A stretch of 64,000 bases of DNA from Agapanthus africanus (GCA_030015575.1 CM057342.1:261292867-261356866); one strand, 5' to 3'. Shown: positions 48,752 through 60,369, counted from the first letter of the stretch. Notes: a model not told the origin generated them from the letters alone. A program made the numbers and translations.

Positions 48752-50778
48752 TGTTAGTGTATATGCCCTAGAGGCCATTACTATATCATACTAGTTTGTA
48801 TATTACTTAATGGAAGCTTGGGATATTCACAGTTGTATATACAATCTTGCTCAAAATGGTAGTATGCTACTTGGTTTGTCTCTGCTTTAATATGTGCATG
48901 TGTTTCTTTTAGCATATTGCTGGTATACATATTAGTAGAGCCCTTAGGATCTTTGCTTGATTACCAGCGTTGTGATGGCGCTCGCACTCGTGGGAGCTGG
49001 GTAATCTATAAGCACATCCTTATACAGGTCCCTGGTCGTTGGACTATCGAGACAGGGCATCGATACTCCGGAGTAGACTAGCGTATGCGCTTCTCATCCC
49101 AGTGTGGGAGACGGTCTGTCCCACAGCCGTTAGTACGTCGTACTTGGGATAGTATGCGGGTGCTCGTTAGGTTACGAGTACACTGGACAGGACTCGTCGG
49201 GAACTGTTGGTTGGTAATATACCTATCGTCAGTTATCAGTTCCCAGGTGACATGAGTACAGCTTAGTCCGCTGACTTGACACTGTCACTTCGCCTCGAGT
49301 GTGTTCCCACTGCACTTTGATTACTACCCTACCACGGCTCAAAGGAGTCGTGCAAACAGGTAGTTTTTGGGTGCAGTCCCGAAGCACTTGGAGGCAGTGA
49401 CGGTTAGACAGGATTCGTCTCTCCCGGTATTGGGGTTGACATCGCGCTGTGTCCAGGAGAGCCATTACACGAGTAGTCCCTGGCCAGGGCAAGCGAGATA
49501 TACTGGTAGGTTTCCAGTGTTATCTCAGGGTGTTCTGGGCTACACTCCGACACGACTTGTACCGCTATTAGGGGACTGATGTTCACCGCCCCCCTAGGCC
49601 CGCCATGCGATGTATCAGACGAACAGACCGGACTGTACGGAGACTGTCACATACAGGCTCAGTAGGAGTGCAGATGGGGTTCACCTCGTCAGTCTTCTTA
49701 TCGACATCTACCTGGGGACCGTTACGTACAGCTAGTGCCGCTTGCGGTCTGTGGTTAAACCCACTGCCAGCGTAGTGTCGAGTCTTTAGAGTCCCACACA
49801 GAGAGCTATTCGCCTTTAGGCAAAATGAGTAGAGGTCGCATGGTTTTGCGACAGGGTTCGTTCGCATCCGCGCACTTGTGCACGTTTGCTGTCCGGACAG
49901 TTTATACTAGCGGGCTTTGGTTTAAGCCGGATCCTAGTATATGATTTGAGATTGGTTTTTCTCAGAGTATTCGTGTTCCTCGGATCACGAATGCGGGTGC
50001 GTATGCACAGTTGCTTGAGATTGGGGGAGAGGACCTTGTTTAGGGTTAATGGCTTTTGTCATTTTATTAACCCTATTGATTTTGTGTGGATTATAGTTAA
50101 TTGATAATTAGCTTAATAATTGTGCATGGTTGTTGTTGACAATTTGACTTCATTGACTTGTTGATCTTGTTCACAAATTGACCATAATCATTTCATTTGG
50201 AAGATGCTCTTTGATCTTTGCAAAAATTGAAATGATAATGGTCATGTCATGATTTACCATGACAATTTTCAAGCTAATTATTCAATTAAAATTATCCACA
50301 CATATTAGTGAGAATGGCTCACTAATAATTCATTCTCTCATATTATTTCTCTCTCTTGCTCATCCTCTCCCTCAAGCTCTCTCCCTCTCATGTGTTGAGA
50401 AACAAAAAGCTTGAGAAAAACCTTCACTTGATCCTCTCTACTCTCTTCTAGGGTTCAAGTCTTAGCATTTCTTGCACTCTAGTTACTCCTAGTTTGGAGT
50501 TGAAGCTAAAGGTGGTGGCTTTCGGGTGGATCTTCTTTGACGGAAGAAGACAAGCAAGGTGAACTCTTTCAACCATTCCAAGGAGCAAGGAGAGAAGGAC
50601 TTTGAGCTCAAGGTATAACCTTTCCATCACTTAGCTACTTTATAGTTAGGGTTAGCAAGTTTATGTTTAGCAAAGATCCTTAAAGCATAGTCCATGTTGC
50701 CTATAGTTGATAAAAATCAAATTTTTATTATGTTTTCCGCCTCCCCGTAAGCACCGGGGTGGGCAACACGGACTTACA
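48752..50778 (+). repeat. Element F 5' LTR
   Basis: TGTTAGTGTATATG to ACGGACTTACA. The mid block 49020-49660 is shared with A/D, B and C. An AAG/GTATAAC sequence near 50610 resembles a 5' splice site. Confidence 0.95.
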
Positions 50779-50779
50779 G

Positions 50780-50791
50780 TGGTATCAGAGC
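50780..50791 (+). other. Primer binding site of element F
   Basis: TGGTATCAGAGC, one base after the LTR, complementary to initiator methionine tRNA. Confidence 0.94.
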
Positions 50792-50988
50792 CTAACTAAA
50801 CCTAAACTAGCTAAGTAGTTAAGTGTAACGAAGTTTCGAAACCGGAAAATCGAAAAACCAAACTCGCAAAACCCCAAGTTTCTGTTATTTTTTTTTCTGG
50901 TCGAAATGAAATTTGTTATATACCAAAAATTATCTCAGGGTTTTGTGTAAAACACCACCAAAGACGAACCAGAGAGGAGACTAGAGGA

Positions 50989-51032
50989 CCGCGCATCCGT
51001 GGCATAAGGAAGCTCTTGCCGCGGAAGCGCGG
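50989..51032 (+). other. Long hairpin downstream of F's primer site
   Basis: 50989-51004 pairs with 51017-51032: CCGCGC/GCGCGG, an A/A mismatch, TCCG/CGGA, a T-G wobble, then GGCA/TGCC. It is about 200 nt from the primer site, as in B and C but with different sequence. Confidence 0.8.
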
Positions 51033-52145
51033 CCGTCTTGTCCCCTCTCTGCATCGTTTTTGGTGCAGTATGTTTCTGTGTTGGTTTTAGGATTTTTAGG
51101 ATATGTTATATGTGCCCAGATTTTCCAGAACTAAAATTTACTTTTTGGGGGCCTATAAATCCGTATTTTTTCGGAACTTCACTACACTTTAACTATATCG
51201 GTTATATCTGTGATGCTTGTATGTATTGAACGTCGGCTAATCGCTATAAATCGATTATTCGGGGTTATACATCTCTGTGATCTGTGATTGTTGGTTTGTG
51301 GATATGAATGGATTGGATCGTCGCGGGTGAATAGCCGGGTTGGATGTGAGATGGGCGTTATTTTTCTTTCATTCATTTGTAACATGTAAATTGATGTAAT
51401 AATATTATTTGTATGGCCGCACAACCGGGTCGGGGTTGTAGCCGTCATTGTATAATTCTTTTTACTGTTTTTGCTCCTAGGATAGACCCATGGAGGGGGT
51501 GCACAAACTACCGGGTATCTCGAAGTGCCGAGTGGCCTACTCACGGTGGTGAGGGAGGTTGCTTCGCTTCGGGTGCTTGGCGGGTAGTTTGCCGCACCCG
51601 TAGGGATCTTGGATGGGGTATTGGCTATTCACCGCGACCGTGTAATCCGCTTTGCGTTGCAGGCTCGAACGCATTGCGGATTCCTAGTATATCCAATGTA
51701 TTCATCTGTGATCTGTAATGTCTATCATTGCTATATATTTATATATAATAACTATTTAGGCGTTGCTTATGTTTTACAGCCGCGCTAGCCCAGCCCCCGC
51801 TCTGTCGTTAGTTAAGTAACCTAACGGTTGATGACGGGGCCCCGTGGCGAATGCGAATGGCATAAGCGTACGTCATATTTTGGTTGTTTTCTGCAATGGT
51901 AGGATTAAATGATGGGACGCATTAAAAGAACTAATGCAAGAAATAAACCAAGTAAAAGTCGATTGGAACACTTTGAAAACCACTCGGTTCTTTTCAAAAC
52001 TAAAACTTTTAAACGCGGAGCTTGAACCACTCCTTTTAAAAGCTATCTCGTTCCATCGATTATATCAAGTTCACTACGTTCACGGTTTCGCCAAAACCAT
52101 CCGTAGCCCTCCATCATTTCGGTTAAATATTCGGTAGTATTCAAG

Positions 52146-52358
52146 CTATGTATTTTGACCTTACGCCAAGGCATAGTGATTGGTAGCTGCCGGATATTTA
52201 TCCGTTGCATAGATAGAATGCGTTGATTTGAGACAGTCGTACTGCCGTTTTGGCCTACGTCAAGGGTAGGTACGGGTGGGTTCAAATTAACCAGGATAAT
52301 GATGGGAAGAACTTGACATGTGACTTATGACATTTTGACCTCACGCCAAGGTCATAAG
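52146..52358 (+). other. Three covarying stem-loops in F's leader
   Basis: The core TTTTGACCTTACGCCAAGG and variants occur three times with distinct pairing arms: CTATG/CATAG (52146-52176), CGTAC/GTACG (52238-52274) and CTTATGAC/GTCATAAG (52324-52358). Confidence 0.85.
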
Positions 52359-52857
52359 AGCATGGGGCAAAAATCTACATCGGGAGTTTCATAAGTACTG
52401 AAACTTGCTAGCGTTGCATACCATTTGGAGTGTGATGATTCTGGTAGGATTCCTTCGGTTTTATCACGCGATGATATTTGGATCCCGATCCTACTGTGAG
52501 TATATGCTACTCCTCGGGAAAACTCTCACTTGACGATCAATGCTATAAACCTAGTAGGTGCCTAGAAAGGTGTTAGCGGGGCTACGCCCACAGGGAAAAG
52601 AGGTTACTTAATTAAGGAACTTCGCGAAAGCGTTGGAAAACCTCCCTCGAAGTACCGACACTGGCCTGGCTGAACGGTTAAGCAAGTATTGTACGGTGAG
52701 AATGATCCCGGCTAATCCTTTTCTTTACGGTTTGAGAAGGGATTCGAGAGACAGTGGGAGCCATCCAGTTTAGACAAACTAAAAACCACTCTAAACTTGC
52801 AAGAGCATCATGCTAAAGTGTTTTTTTTCTCTCTCCTAATTGCAGCGACCATTCAAG

Positions 52858-55800
52858 ATGACCGGACTTAAGTTACTATTAGATAAAAACATATTGACAG
52901 GGCCAAACTACAAAGATTGGCTCAGGAATGTCAAGATGGCTATCACTTATGACAAGCTGGGGTATATACTTACCACCAAAGCTCCCCCTGTCCCAGGTCC
53001 CACCTCCAGCGTCGCGGATGTAGAAATCCGTAAGACATGGGAGATAGATTGCGCGAGGGCCAGATGCCTCGTACTAGCCTCGATGGACAACGAACATCAG
53101 AGGAGGCACGAGAATATGGACCTAGAGTCCATATTTCTCCATACAAAAGAACTGTATGGAGAGCAGTCTCGTATCGCAAGATACGAAGTGTCGAAGAAGC
53201 TCTTTTCGGCAAGGTTGGCCGTCGGATCATCGGTAGCGGACCACGTGCTTAAGATGATCGGCTACATAGAGGAGCTCGCGGACCTTGGGACCACGTTGGA
53301 GAATGAACTCTATACCGATTTGATTCTCCAGTCCCTTCCATCCACTTACGCCCAGTTCATTCTTAACTTCAACATGCAAGGAAAGGAGGTTGAACTTGCC
53401 GAACTTCTGAACATGTTGAGGACTGCTGAGGGCACCCTACAGAAGGGTAGGGAGACATCCACTTTGTTTGTAGGAGGATCTTCCTCTTCTAGGTCCAGGG
53501 CGAAAGCCAAGGGCAAGAAGAAGAAAGCCCCCGCCAAACCAAGAGGCGGTGTCGGTAAAGTGGATACGAAGGGAAAGGGTAAAGCAACAAAGGTAGCGGG
53601 GAAGCTGGTGGGGAAGGAAGAATGCTTCTATTGTCACAAAAGTGGCCACTGGAAACAAGATTGCAAGGCTTGGAAAGCCAGAACACAGGATTTGAAGCGA
53701 GTTGCAGCTTCAGCTTCAGGTGTGTATGTTATTGAAAACTGTCTATCAATAAACTCTACATCCTGGGTATTGGATACCGGATCAGGATCTCATATCTGTA
53801 ATTCTTTGCAGGCGTTGAGAAAGCGTAGAGTTTTGAAGGCAGGTGACATGACCCTCAGAGTTGCGAACGGTGCTAGCATGGATGCTGAGGCCGTGGGGGA
53901 CTATCACCTGGGATTATCAGATGGACACTTTTTGGTTTTACGTAGTTGTTATTATGTATCAAATGCAACCTGTAGTATCATTTCTGTATCTTTATTATCT
54001 AAAGAAGGTTATGAATTTGCATTTGTAAGTAATGTAGTGAACATTCACCTTAATCAAGTGTTGATTGGGTCAGGTACATTGAACAACGGTATATACGTTT
54101 TAAACCAACCACAGGTTTTCAATATCCAGAATACACACAAAAGAAAGTCTCCAGAAATTAATAAAACTTTCTTATGGCATTGTAGACTGGGTCACATCAA
54201 TGAGAGAAGATTGACTAAGTTACATACTGAAGGATATTTAGATCCGTTCGAATATCAATCGTATGCAACTTGTCAATCCTGTCTCAAAGGAAAGATGACA
54301 AAGGCTCCGTTTTCTGGACACGGAGAAAGAGCGAGCGAGCTCTTGGGACTCGTACACAGCGACGTGTGCGGTCCAATGTCTACACATGCGCGAAGCGGTT
54401 TTTCTTACTTCATAACTTTTACGGATGATTTCTCAAGATTCGGACATGTCTTCTTAATGAAGCATAAATCCGAAGCTTTTGATAAGTTCCAGGAATATAA
54501 GAATGAAGTAGAAAAACAAACAGGCAAAAGTATCAAGATCCTAAGATCGGATCGAGGAGGAGAATACTTAAGTGCCGAATTCCTGAATTACTTAAAAGAG
54601 AATGGAATTCTCTCTCAGCTTACTCCTCCATACACCCCGCAACATAACGGTGTATCGGAGAGACGGAACCGAACCCTATTGGATATGGTACGGTCCATGA
54701 TGAGTAACGCTGAGTTACCGCGATCATTCTGGGGATATGCGCTAGAAACAGCTGCATATCTTTTGAACCGTGTTCCCACTAAGACTGTGCCTACCACACC
54801 ATATGAGTTATGGAGTGGGAAGAAACCCTATCTTCAATACTTGAAGATTTGGGGATGTCCAGCTTATGTCAAAAAGCAGCATACGGACAAGCTCGAGGCA
54901 CGCTCAGTACTGTGCAAGTTTGTAGGATACCCAAAGAACTCCAGGGGGTATCTTTTCTATTACGCAGAGGAACAAAAAGTCCTTGTTTCTTGCAATGCCC
55001 ATTTTCTGGAACATCAGTTTTTAGAAAAAGAAATAAGTGGGAGCGCAATAGAACTGGAAGAAATTCCAGAACCACAAACTATTACTGAAAGTTTAGTGGA
55101 ACCAGAAGGTTCAAAAGAACAGGACATTCCTACGCCGCTCCGCAGGAGTAGTAGGCAGTCTCATCCGCCCGAGAGGTACTACGGTTTTCTCATTGACGGG
55201 GATAGAGAGGACTGCATCATAAATTGTGATGAGCCTACTAGCTTCCAGCAAGCCATTCAGAGCGTCGACTCGGTAAAATGGCTGGATGCAATGCGGACCG
55301 AGATGGAGTCCATGTACACCAACAAAGTATGGACGTTGGACATTGCTCCAGACGGGGTAAAACCCGTAGGATGCAAGTGGATCTTCAAAAGGAAGATTGG
55401 TGTAGATAGACAGGTTGAGACCTATAAAGCTAGACTGGTAGCAAAGGGCTTTCGTCAGCGACCTGGTTTGGACTATGACGAAACCTTTTCTCCAGTAGCT
55501 ATGCTGAAATCCATTCGGATCCTTCTTGCCATCGCTGCTTTCCACGATTATGAGATTTGGCAGATGGACGTAAAGACAGCTTTTCTAAATGGTCATTTAG
55601 AGGAGTGTGTCTATATGGACCAACCAGAGGGTTTCATTCAGGGTGGGAGCAGCGGAAAGGTGTGCAAGTTGCTCAAGTCCATTTATGGACTCAAGCAGGC
55701 ATCGCGGAGTTGGAACATCTGTTTTGATGAGACGGTCAAAGAATTTGGCTTTATCAAAAATCCAGATGAACCATGCATCTATTGTAGATTTGTAGCGAGA

Positions 55801-56742
55801 ACTGTAGTATTCCTCGTTTTATACGTGGATGACATTCTCTTAATAGGAAATGACATTCCTATGCTACAATCTGTCAAGGGGTTCTTGTCACACAGGTTCT
55901 CCATGAAAGACCTGGGTGATGCCTCATACATTCTGGGTATCCGGATCTACCGTGACAGATCCAAGAGGATATTAGGACTCTCGCAGTCCAGGTACATCGA
56001 CACCATACTGAAGAGATTCAGTATGGAAGATTCCAAGCGCGGTAATCTACCGGCTTGTTACGGGATCACCCTCTCCAAAGAGATGTCTCCCAAGACTGAT
56101 TTGGAGAGGGATCGCATGTCTATTATACCCTACGCTTCTGCGGTAGGCTCTATAATGTATGCGATGTTGTGTACCAGACCGGATGTGGCTTATGCACTGA
56201 GTGTGGTAAGCAGGTATCAGTCAAACCCTAGGGAGAAACATTGGATAGCAGTAAAGAACATTCTCAAGTACCTGAGAAGGACTAAGGAGATGTTCTTGGT
56301 GTATGGCGGAAAAGACCTACAGATTGAGGCCTTTGCTGACTCCAGCTTCCAGAGTGACAAGGATGATTCCAAGTCCATGTCGGGTTTTGTCTTTACCCTC
56401 AATGGAGGGGCGGTGTGTTGGAAGAGCTCCAAACAGGAAACCGTTGCTGACTCGACTATGGAAGCGGAATACATCACTGCATCTGATGCCGCAAAAGAAG
56501 CTGTCTGGATGAGGAAGTTCTTGAAAGAACTTCAGGTGGTTCCGTCCATTGTTGACCCAATACCTCTGTATTGCGACAACAACGGGGCTATAGCTTTAGC
56601 AAAGGAGATCGAGGTCCAGAGAGTTGCATCAGAGGATAACACAGCAGATCCATTCACCAAGGCCTTTCCCCAGACTCAGTTCGAGCGGCTAATCGGGCTA
56701 ATCGAGATGATAGGTCTTCGATACGCCAGTACATGGCCTTAG
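52858..56742 (+). CDS. Ty1/copia Gag-Pol polyprotein of element F (1,294 residues)
   Basis: Start: the ATG at 52858 gives MTGLKLLLDKN, matched by the first Met of element C's gag. The frame is open six codons upstream from a TTG, which I do not use. Domains: UBN2-like capsid (~1-190); basic linker (~210-250); CCHC knuckle C256-C259-H264-C269; protease with D306-T-G; pre-integrase zinc region H441/H446/C472/C475; integrase D502, D565, E601 (D,D-35-E); chromodomain-less tail; RT with YVDD at 989-992; RNase H with D1161, E1202, D1240. Gag and pol share one frame, as in most copia elements. After LAKE (1250) the 25 residues seen in B and C, including the RHILRRYHLIRE part, are missing, so RNase H is probably impaired. 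Otherwise no stop or shift. The stop codon lies 14 bases before the LTR. Confidence 0.95.
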   Translation: MTGLKLLLDKNILTGPNYKDWLRNVKMAITYDKLGYILTTKAPPVPGPTSSVADVEIRKTWEIDCARARCLVLASMDNEHQRRHENMDLESIFLHTKELYGEQSRIARYEVSKKLFSARLAVGSSVADHVLKMIGYIEELADLGTTLENELYTDLILQSLPSTYAQFILNFNMQGKEVELAELLNMLRTAEGTLQKGRETSTLFVGGSSSSRSRAKAKGKKKKAPAKPRGGVGKVDTKGKGKATKVAGKLVGKEECFYCHKSGHWKQDCKAWKARTQDLKRVAASASGVYVIENCLSINSTSWVLDTGSGSHICNSLQALRKRRVLKAGDMTLRVANGASMDAEAVGDYHLGLSDGHFLVLRSCYYVSNATCSIISVSLLSKEGYEFAFVSNVVNIHLNQVLIGSGTLNNGIYVLNQPQVFNIQNTHKRKSPEINKTFLWHCRLGHINERRLTKLHTEGYLDPFEYQSYATCQSCLKGKMTKAPFSGHGERASELLGLVHSDVCGPMSTHARSGFSYFITFTDDFSRFGHVFLMKHKSEAFDKFQEYKNEVEKQTGKSIKILRSDRGGEYLSAEFLNYLKENGILSQLTPPYTPQHNGVSERRNRTLLDMVRSMMSNAELPRSFWGYALETAAYLLNRVPTKTVPTTPYELWSGKKPYLQYLKIWGCPAYVKKQHTDKLEARSVLCKFVGYPKNSRGYLFYYAEEQKVLVSCNAHFLEHQFLEKEISGSAIELEEIPEPQTITESLVEPEGSKEQDIPTPLRRSSRQSHPPERYYGFLIDGDREDCIINCDEPTSFQQAIQSVDSVKWLDAMRTEMESMYTNKVWTLDIAPDGVKPVGCKWIFKRKIGVDRQVETYKARLVAKGFRQRPGLDYDETFSPVAMLKSIRILLAIAAFHDYEIWQMDVKTAFLNGHLEECVYMDQPEGFIQGGSSGKVCKLLKSIYGLKQASRSWNICFDETVKEFGFIKNPDEPCIYCRFVARTVVFLVLYVDDILLIGNDIPMLQSVKGFLSHRFSMKDLGDASYILGIRIYRDRSKRILGLSQSRYIDTILKRFSMEDSKRGNLPACYGITLSKEMSPKTDLERDRMSIIPYASAVGSIMYAMLCTRPDVAYALSVVSRYQSNPREKHWIAVKNILKYLRRTKEMFLVYGGKDLQIEAFADSSFQSDKDDSKSMSGFVFTLNGGAVCWKSSKQETVADSTMEAEYITASDAAKEAVWMRKFLKELQVVPSIVDPIPLYCDNNGAIALAKEIEVQRVASEDNTADPFTKAFPQTQFERLIGLIEMIGLRYASTWP

Positions 56743-56745
56743 TGC

Positions 56746-56756
56746 AAGTGGGAGAT
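56746..56756 (+). other. Polypurine tract of element F
   Basis: AAGTGGGAGAT directly before the 3' LTR and just after the pol stop. Confidence 0.92.
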
Positions 56757-58784
56757 TGTTAGTGTATATGCCCTAGAGGCCATTACTATATCATACTAGT
56801 TTGTATATTACTTAATGGAAGCTTGGGATATTCACAGTTGTATATACAATCTTGCTCAAAATGGTAGTATGCTACTTGGTTTGTCTCTGCTTTAATATGT
56901 GCATGTGTTTCTTTTAGCATATTGCTGGTATACATATTAGTAGAGCCCTTAGGATCTTTGCTTGATTACCAGCGTTGTGATGGCGCTCGCACTCGTGGGA
57001 GCTGGGTAATCTATAAGCACATCCTTATACAGGTCCCTGGTCGTTGGACTATCGAGACAGGGCATCGATACTCCGGAGTAGACTAGCGTATGCGCTTCTC
57101 ATCCCAGTGTGGGAGACGGTCTGTCCCACAGCCGTTAGTACGTCGTACTTGGGATAGTATGCGGGTGCTCGTTAGGTTACGAGTACACTGGACAGGACTC
57201 GTCGGGAACTGTTGGTTGGTAATATACCTATCGTCAGTTATCAGTTCCCAGGTGACATGAGTACAGCTTAGTCCGCTGACTTGACACTGTCACTTCGCCT
57301 CGAGTGTGTTCCCACTGCACTTTGATTACTACCCTACCACGGCTCAAAGGAGTCGTGCAAACAGGTAGTTTTTGGGTGCAGTCCCGAAGCACTTGGAGGC
57401 AGTGACGGTTAGACAGGATTCGTCTCTCCCGGTATTGGGGTTGACATCGCGCTGTGTCCAGGAGAGCCATTACACGAGTAGTCCCTGGCCAGGGCAAGCG
57501 AGATATACTGGTAGGTTTCCAGTGTTATCTCAGGGTGTTCTGGGCTACACTCCGACACGACTTGTACCGCTATTAGGGGACTGACGTTCACCGCCCCCCT
57601 AGGCCCGCCATGCGATGTATCAGACGAACAGACCGGACTGTACGGAGACTGTCACATACAGGCTCAGTAGGAGTGCAGATGGGGTTCACCTCGTCAGTCT
57701 TCTTATCGACATCTACCTGGGGACCGTTACGTACAGCTAGTGCCGCTTGCGGTCTGTGGTTAAACCCACTGCCAGCGTAGTGTCGAGTCTTTAGAGTCCC
57801 ACACAGAGAGCTATTCGCCTTTAGGCAAAATGAGTAGAGGTCGCATGGTTTTGCGACAGGGTTCGTTCGCATCCGCGCACTTGTGCACGTTTGCTGTCCG
57901 GACAGTTTATACTAGCGGGCTTTGGTTTAAGCCGGATCCTAGTATATGATTTGAGATTGGTTTTTCTCAGAGTATTCGTGTTCCTCGGATCACGAATGCG
58001 GGTGCGTATGCACAGTTGCTTGAGATTGGGGGAGAGGACCTTGTTTAGGGTTAATGGCTTTTGTCATTTTATTAACCCTATTGATTTTGTGTGGATTATA
58101 GTTAATTGATAATTAGCTTAATAATTGTGCATGGTTGTTGTTGACAATTTGACTTCATTGACTTGTTGACCTTGTTCACAAATTGACCATAATCATTTCA
58201 TTTGGAAGATGCTCTTTGATCTTTGCAAAAATTGAAATGATAATGGTCATGTCATGATTTACCATGACAATTTTCAAGCTAATTATTCAATTAAAATTAT
58301 CCACACATATTAGTGAGAATGGCTCACTAATAATTCATTCTCTCATATTATTTCTCTCTCTTGCTCATCCTCTCCCTCAAGCTCTCTCCCTCTCATGTGT
58401 TGAGAAACAAAAAGCTTGAGAAAAACCTTCACTTGATCCTCTCTACTCTCTTCTAGGGTTCAAGTCTTAGCATTTCTTGCACTCTAGTTACTCCTAGCCT
58501 GGAGTTGAAGCTAAAGGTGGTGACTTTCGGGTGGATCCTTCTTTGACGGGAGAAGACAAGCAAGGTGAACTCTTTCAACCATTCCAAGGAGCAAGGAGAG
58601 AAGGACTTTGAGCTCAAGGTATAACCTTTCCATCACTTAGCTACTTTATAGTTAGGGTTAGCAAGTTTATGTTTAGCAAAGATCCTTAAAGCATAGTCCA
58701 TGTTGCCTATAGTTGATAAAAATCAAATTTTTATTATGTTTTCCGCCTCCCCGTAAGCACCGGGGTGGGCAACACGGACTTACA
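56757..58784 (+). repeat. Element F 3' LTR
   Basis: 2,028 bp, nearly identical to the 5' LTR. The differences I saw are at about 57584, 58169, 58498-58499 and 58523-58551. Followed by TGCTA at 58785-58789, then LTR3 resumes. Confidence 0.95.
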
Positions 58785-60369
58785 TGCTATACGCCATTCA
58801 CCCGACTTCCCCCGTAGATATACATCTACTCACCTTGATCCTTGCTTGCCGAAGTCGATGTCGTCATGCTCTTTCTTGTTATCCAAAGTCTACGTGAAGG
58901 TGTCTACATATAAACACATATCATCGTAAACAATAATCGCATACGGAAACTAAAACGGCACATGAAACCCACATAGGTTAAAACTAAGGTCTACGCATGC
59001 AAGAATAATCAAACAACTCCCGATATCGACGTACAAACGTCAAGTGACCGAGATAAAACACAATACCAAAACTAAAGTCATTAAAAAGTCACAAAACCAA
59101 AACAGCAACTCAAGAAAACATCTCTAGATTTTGTTCCAGGTGAAATTAGCCAATTCTGCATATGGGGTAGGTCTAATTTGCCTAAAATGGAGCCATGGAC
59201 AAAGCACGAGGCAATTCCATCATACCAAGGCCGCAATTTCCGGCCAAAACTTGATTATTTGCGGCCACGGTAAAGGGTTAGGGTCTCGGGTCATGGGTAT
59301 AGCTTCTAGGTTGCCTGCACACCTCTCAGTAATTGCTACTTTACTTATAAAGCCCCCGGGTGATAGCAGATCTCGAAACAACATCACAATTCCTACACAA
59401 ATCCGATATCGGGGATTTCTAAGTTTGTGAATTGGGGTTTTAGTCTCATGTTAGGTCCAGGTTTATGACACTGGAGGGTTATAATCAACAATTACACTCA
59501 ATTACACCATCACAACTCATGAAATCCTCAAAACCTCATCTTGGAATTTTCAAACCTCACTAAACCTCACTTAATCACTTCTAAACTAATGTAGATGCTA
59601 AAGGAAATGAATTACTACTCTAATGGTGAAGGAAATATCTTATTTGGCAACTCAAGAATTTTCTTGAGTTGCCCTAAGTGCCCAAAATCTTGTCTTGATC
59701 CCACCATGATCTATGTGAGGAGCTTGTGCACATTTTTTGTGAAGGGGATGCAAGGTTTTAATGTGGAAATGGGGGTGTTGTGAAGAGGTGGAGGGGTGAA
59801 GGAGAGAGGGCAATCATGAGAGGAGAAGAGGAGAGGATGATGAAGATGAAGTGAAGATAACAAAATGAGCCATGGTCAATTGACACCCCACCCTCTCTCT
59901 CTCTCTCATTGCCCATGCTTCCACCATGCCTCCATGTCACCATTTAAAATTCTTTTTCCTTTTTTATTTTTATTTTCCTTTTATATTTTCAACACAAACA
60001 AAAACCAAATAATAAAAGATACAAGCATGGTTTTTCAATCAAATTAAGAAATGTAACAAGTGTTAGCAATATGACATGGTCCATGTCACATGCAAAAATC
60101 AAGCTTAATGCACGATTAGTGATAATTAATCAAGCTTAGGCATAAACTTGTATATAATCAATTGTATAAAATTTATAAAGTGTCTAAATCATATAATATT
60201 CTTTCAAAATCAACATTCAAATGTAATTTTCCAATATTTCCCAATTTATCGGTATTTAATTATACCATGTCATTTAAAACCAGTCTCCATACTTTAAAAT
60301 ATCTCTAATATTTATTATTCCATTATATAAATTCCCAAAAATAATATTTTATTTTTCTGAAATGTTACA

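Larger units (their letters stand above)
50792..52857 (+). other. Element F 5' leader (non-coding, structured)
   Basis: 2.07 kb with no convincing protein. It contains a long hairpin (50989-51032), a block shared with B and C (about 51475-51880), a CGTTAG/CTAACG hairpin (51806-51826) and three covarying stem-loops (52146-52358). It ends in TTTTTTTTCTCTCTCC and TTGCAG, which resembles a 3' splice site, 12 bases before the gag ATG. Confidence 0.78.
48752..58784 (+). mobile_element. Copia element F, young and structurally complete (10,033 bp)
   Basis: LTRs of 2,027 and 2,028 bp, primer site, 2-kb leader, uninterrupted gag-pol, polypurine tract and perfect TGCTA duplications. I count only about seven differences between the LTRs (near 0.3%), so it inserted recently. 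LTR ends, primer site and leader layout resemble the Angela/BARE branch of Ty1/copia (recalled similarity, not searched). Its one visible defect is a 25-residue in-frame gap in RNase H. Confidence 0.95.
45965..60369 (-). repeat. Array LTR3, interrupted by element F
   Basis: TGTCACGACCC at 45965 to GTTACA at 60369, about 4,367 bp once F and its duplicated TGCTA are removed. It holds three TCCGG hairpin repeats (46949-47046). The TA/CA microsatellite has become TG-rich (48460-48490). Confidence 0.9.

Noticed and set aside
52840-52857. Upstream TTG start giving six more residues in F
   Set aside because: Plant nuclear genes start at ATG. The ATG at 52858 matches the first Met of element C's gag, and the TTG lies in the splice-like tract.
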